This document shows positions 5,049 to 6,912 of a stretch of DNA of 6,912 nucleotides, in pieces; position 1 is the stretch's first letter; every line of letters begins with the position of its first letter. The stretch is from Actinomycetota bacterium. GTDB lineage: Bacteria > Actinomycetota > Thermoleophilia > Solirubrobacterales > Solirubrobacteraceae. The notes under the pieces are model-generated. The model had not been told where the DNA came from. It worked only from the letters and a program-made list of their open reading frames with translations, and did no database searches. Both the position numbers and the translations under genes were made by a program. The stretch spans positions 1 to 6,912 of the forward strand of contig JAHWJM010000138.1 in the NCBI GenBank assembly GCA_019348435.1. Reading direction: 5' to 3'.

Positions 5049-6302
5049 CTAGCGCGCCCTCGACTCCCGCCGCGCGAGCAGCAGCGCGCGCTCGCGCTCG
5101 TTGCGCGTCAGCGAGGCGGCGCGCTCGAACTCCACGCGCGCCTCCGCGTCGCGGCCGAGTCGCGCGAGCAGCTCGCCGCGCACGCTCGGCAGCAGGTGGT
5201 AGTTCGCGAGCGCCGGCGCGCCGGCCAGTGCGTCGACGATCTCCAGGCCGGCGGCCGGGCCGAACGCCATCGACACCGCGACCGCTCGGTTGAGTTCCAC
5301 GACCGGCGAGGGCGCGACCTGGCCGAGCGCGTCGTAGAGCGCCGCGATGCGCACCCAATCGGTCTCCTCGGCGGTGCGCGCGCGGGCGTGGCAGGCGGCG
5401 ATCGCCGCCTGCAGGGCGTACGGCCCGAGCGGTCCCCCGAGTGCCCGCGCGCGCTCGAGCGCAGCGAGCCCGCGCGCGATCAGCACGTGGTCCCAGCGGG
5501 CGCGATCCTGGTCGAGCAGCAGCACGGGAGCGCCCGCTGCGCCCACGCGCGCGCGCAGGCGAGACGCCTGCAGCTCCATCAGCGAGACGAGCCCCTGGAC
5601 CTCGGGCTCGCCGGGCACGAGCTCGGCCAGGATGCGGCCGAGGCGCAGCGCCTCCTGGCACAGCGACGGCCTGACCCAGTGGTCGCCCGCGGTTGCCGAG
5701 TAGCCCTCGTTGAACACGAGGTAGACGACCTCGAGCACCGACTCCAGGCGGGCGCCGCGCTCGTGCGGGGTCGGCGCCTCGAACGGGACGTGCGTTTCCG
5801 AGAGCGTGCGCTTCGCGCGCACGATCCGCTGCGCGATCGTCGCCTCCGGCACGAGGAACGCGCGCGCGATCTCCGAGGTGGTGAGGCCGCCGAGCAGGCG
5901 CAGGGTCAGGGCCACGCGCGCCTCGCGCGACAGAACGGGGTGGCAGGTCATGAAGACCAGGCGCAGCAGGTCGTCCTCGACGCCCTCACCGAGCCCGGCA
6001 TCGAGGTCGGGCTCCTCGCTCTCCTGCAGCTCGCGGGCAAGCTCCGCCTGCTTGCGCTCCAGGCGCGCGTTGCGGCGCAGCAGGTCGATCCCGCGGTGCT
6101 TGGCCGTGGCCATGAGCCAGGCGCCCGGGTTGTCCGGCACGCCCGACTCGGGCCACTGCTCCAGTGCCGCCACGAGCGCGTCCTGCGCGAGGTCCTCGGC
6201 GACGCCGACGTCGCGCACGAGCCGAGTCAGGCCCGCGATCAGCCGCGGCGACTCGATCCGCCAGACGGCTTGGATCGCGGCGTGCGCCGGCCCGGTGCTC
6301 AT
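5049..6302 (-). CDS. ECF42-type RNA polymerase sigma factor with TPR-like C-terminal extension
   Basis: A 417-aa extracytoplasmic-function sigma factor, more than twice the usual ECF length of about 180-200 aa. Sigma region 2 spans about 15-80 (DVGVAEDLAQDALVAALEQW at 31-50; NPGAWLMATAKHRGIDLLRR at 58-77). Region 4 spans about 107-168, with helix-turn-helix GGLTTSEIARAFLVPEATIAQRIVRAKRTL (138-167). The ECF42-specific extension follows: a DUF6596-like part (about 183-285, including VYLVFNEGYSAT at 193-204) and helical TPR-like repeats to the end, with the family signature PVVELNRAVAVSMAFGPAAGL at 333-353. In this group the extension is thought to control activity in place of a separate anti-sigma factor, and none is encoded here. 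The ATG at 6302 lies 10 nt after the DGPF stop with a poor SD, so translation is probably coupled to that gene. Its likely target is the promoter at 6777-6804. Confidence 0.93.
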   Translation of the reverse strand: MSTGPAHAAIQAVWRIESPRLIAGLTRLVRDVGVAEDLAQDALVAALEQWPESGVPDNPGAWLMATAKHRGIDLLRRNARLERKQAELARELQESEEPDLDAGLGEGVEDDLLRLVFMTCHPVLSREARVALTLRLLGGLTTSEIARAFLVPEATIAQRIVRAKRTLSETHVPFEAPTPHERGARLESVLEVVYLVFNEGYSATAGDHWVRPSLCQEALRLGRILAELVPGEPEVQGLVSLMELQASRLRARVGAAGAPVLLLDQDRARWDHVLIARGLAALERARALGGPLGPYALQAAIAACHARARTAEETDWVRIAALYDALGQVAPSPVVELNRAVAVSMAFGPAAGLEIVDALAGAPALANYHLLPSVRGELLARLGRDAEARVEFERAASLTRNERERALLLARRESRAR

Positions 6303-6312
6303 CCGCCTGCGG

Positions 6313-6738
6313 CTACCCCTTCGCCTCGAGCTGCTCGCGCAGCCGATCCTCGGCCTCGCGCAGTTCCGGCGTCAGGTTCTCGCCGAAGTCGTCGGCCTCG
6401 AAGACCTGCCGGACCTCGATCTCGGACTCCCCCTCCATCGGGTTCGGGCAGCGCTTGACCCACTCGATCGCCTCCTCCATCGAGCGGACCTCCCACAGCC
6501 AGAAGCCGGCGATCAGCTCCTTGGTCTCGGCGAACGGGCCGTCGACGACGCTGCGCTCGGAGCCTTCGAAGCGCACGCGCGCGCCCTTGGAGCTCGGCTG
6601 CAGCCCCTCGCCCGCCAGCATGATGCCGGCCTTCGCGAGCTCCTCGTTGTACTTGCCCATCGCCGCGAGCAGTTCGGTGCTCGGCAGCTGGCCGGCTTCG
6701 CTCTCGGGCGTCGCCTTGACGATGACCATGACGCGCAT
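6313..6738 (-). CDS. DGPF-domain (YCII-related) protein, partner of the ECF42 sigma factor
   Basis: A 141-aa protein of the YCII-related superfamily, a small ferredoxin-like alpha/beta fold with no settled biochemical role. The name-giving DGPF is at 66-69, inside VVDGPFAETKELIAGFWLWEV (64-84), and the N-terminal strand MRVMVIVKAT matches the family. Usual length is 110-145 aa. Residues 118-141 form a charged helical tail (ELREAEDRLREQLEAK), slightly longer than many relatives. The start is secure: AGGAGG lies 6 nt before the ATG. DGPF genes are the main genomic neighbours and known targets of ECF42 sigma factors, and here the two genes are 10 nt apart with the DGPF gene first. A role in binding a signal or small molecule for the sigma factor is possible but unproven. 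Confidence 0.93.
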   Translation of the reverse strand: MRVMVIVKATPESEAGQLPSTELLAAMGKYNEELAKAGIMLAGEGLQPSSKGARVRFEGSERSVVDGPFAETKELIAGFWLWEVRSMEEAIEWVKRCPNPMEGESEIEVRQVFEADDFGENLTPELREAEDRLREQLEAKG

Positions 6739-6744
6739 CGGATG

Positions 6745-6750
6745 CCTCCT
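6745..6750 (-). promoter_or_regulatory. Strong ribosome binding site of the DGPF gene
   Basis: AGGAGG with a 6-nt spacer to the ATG at 6738-6736, the strongest SD in the window. It contrasts with the poor site before the downstream sigma gene and suggests that the DGPF protein is made in larger amounts than the sigma factor. Confidence 0.7.
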
Positions 6751-6776
6751 GGGTTGGAAGTGCCTTTCTATCGATG

Positions 6777-6804
6777 CGTCGAACGGCGCGTGCGGAAATC
6801 GACA
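6777..6804 (-). promoter_or_regulatory. ECF42-type promoter of the DGPF-sigma operon
   Basis: TGTCGA (6804-6799), a 17-bp spacer, then CGACG (6781-6777). As I recall the published work on ECF42 in Streptomyces venezuelae, its promoters carry TGTCGA at -35 and CGA/TC at -10. Transcription would start near 6770, giving a leader of about 31 nt that contains the AGGAGG site. The fit suggests the sigma factor transcribes its own operon. Confidence 0.6.
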
Positions 6805-6842
6805 CGACGTTCGCTGCCGACCGCCGGCAAGTGCTTCGTCGA

Positions 6843-6912
6843 CTACGGTCGCCGCGGCGCCGCCAGGCGCTCGCCTACTTGATCAGGCGGAGGCTCCGAC
6901 TCGGCGTCGATC
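6843..6912 (-). CDS. Possible 3' end of a minus-strand gene cut by the window edge
   Basis: From the window edge, 22 codons read IDAESEPPPDQVGERLAAPR and two more residues to a TAG at 6845-6843. Third positions are about three-quarters G/C, lower than in the clear genes here. The Glu/Pro-rich tail would be a credible protein C-terminus, and it ends 38 bp before the ECF42 promoter. Too little is visible to name it, and it may be chance. Confidence 0.25.
   Translation of the reverse strand, partial: IDAESEPPPDQVGERLAAPRRP

Noticed and set aside
4895..5050. Intrinsic terminator between the convergent genes
   Set aside because: Only short palindromes with little or no loop, and no T-run on either strand.
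4864..5661. 265-aa minus-strand frame overlapping the ECF42 3' half
   Set aside because: It shares the strand with the ECF42 gene in another frame. The product is Arg/Ala/Gly-rich with no motif, and the ECF42 frame is conserved throughout.
4932..6458. 508-aa plus-strand open frame opposite the ECF42 and DGPF genes
   Set aside because: It is antisense to two clearly conserved genes, its translation is Arg/Gln/Ala-rich and low in complexity, and it has no recognisable domain. Long false frames are expected in such GC-rich DNA.

Overview
The window is very GC-rich, densely packed bacterial chromosome. Strong G/C at third codon positions, Shine-Dalgarno (SD) sites and two alternative sigma-factor systems point to an actinobacterium. 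A Solirubrobacter/Conexibacter-like (Thermoleophilia) source would fit, but that is an impression from protein style and not a demonstrated assignment. I see no mobile elements, CRISPR arrays, tRNA or rRNA genes.

Left block (minus strand, read right to left, 3166 to 78). A SigB/SigF-type group 3 sigma factor is followed at short gaps by a short-chain dehydrogenase/reductase (SDR), a class I SAM-dependent methyltransferase and a 1-Cys Prx6-type peroxiredoxin. The first three are spaced like an operon (43 nt or less, 21 nt). The peroxiredoxin may also have its own promoter in the end of the methyltransferase gene. It is followed by two perfect GC-rich hairpins that probably end transcription. 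No anti-sigma (RsbW) or anti-anti-sigma (RsbV) gene lies next to the sigma gene inside the window.

Divergent control region (3167-3480, 314 bp). The sigma leader contains a perfect 7-bp inverted repeat that buries the sigma gene's own ribosome binding site, next to a second hairpin. Further up are two exact 10-bp repeats flanking a GGGTAA box. On the other strand, a near-ideal SigB/SigF promoter (GGTTT-N15-GGGTA) lies just before the start codon of the rightward membrane-protein gene. The likely logic is that the sigma factor made from the left block transcribes the rightward pair.

Rightward pair (3481-4897). A five-helix membrane protein of unknown function is followed after 13 nt by a small alpha-helical protein, also of unknown function. 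A 151-bp convergent gap follows, with no clear terminator.

Right block (minus strand, 6738 to 5049). A DGPF/YCII-related protein and an ECF42-type sigma factor with a long TPR-like C-terminal extension form a two-gene operon. A match to the published ECF42 promoter (TGTCGA, then CGAC) lies upstream of the DGPF gene, which suggests positive feedback. The last 70 bp may hold the 3' end of another minus-strand gene.
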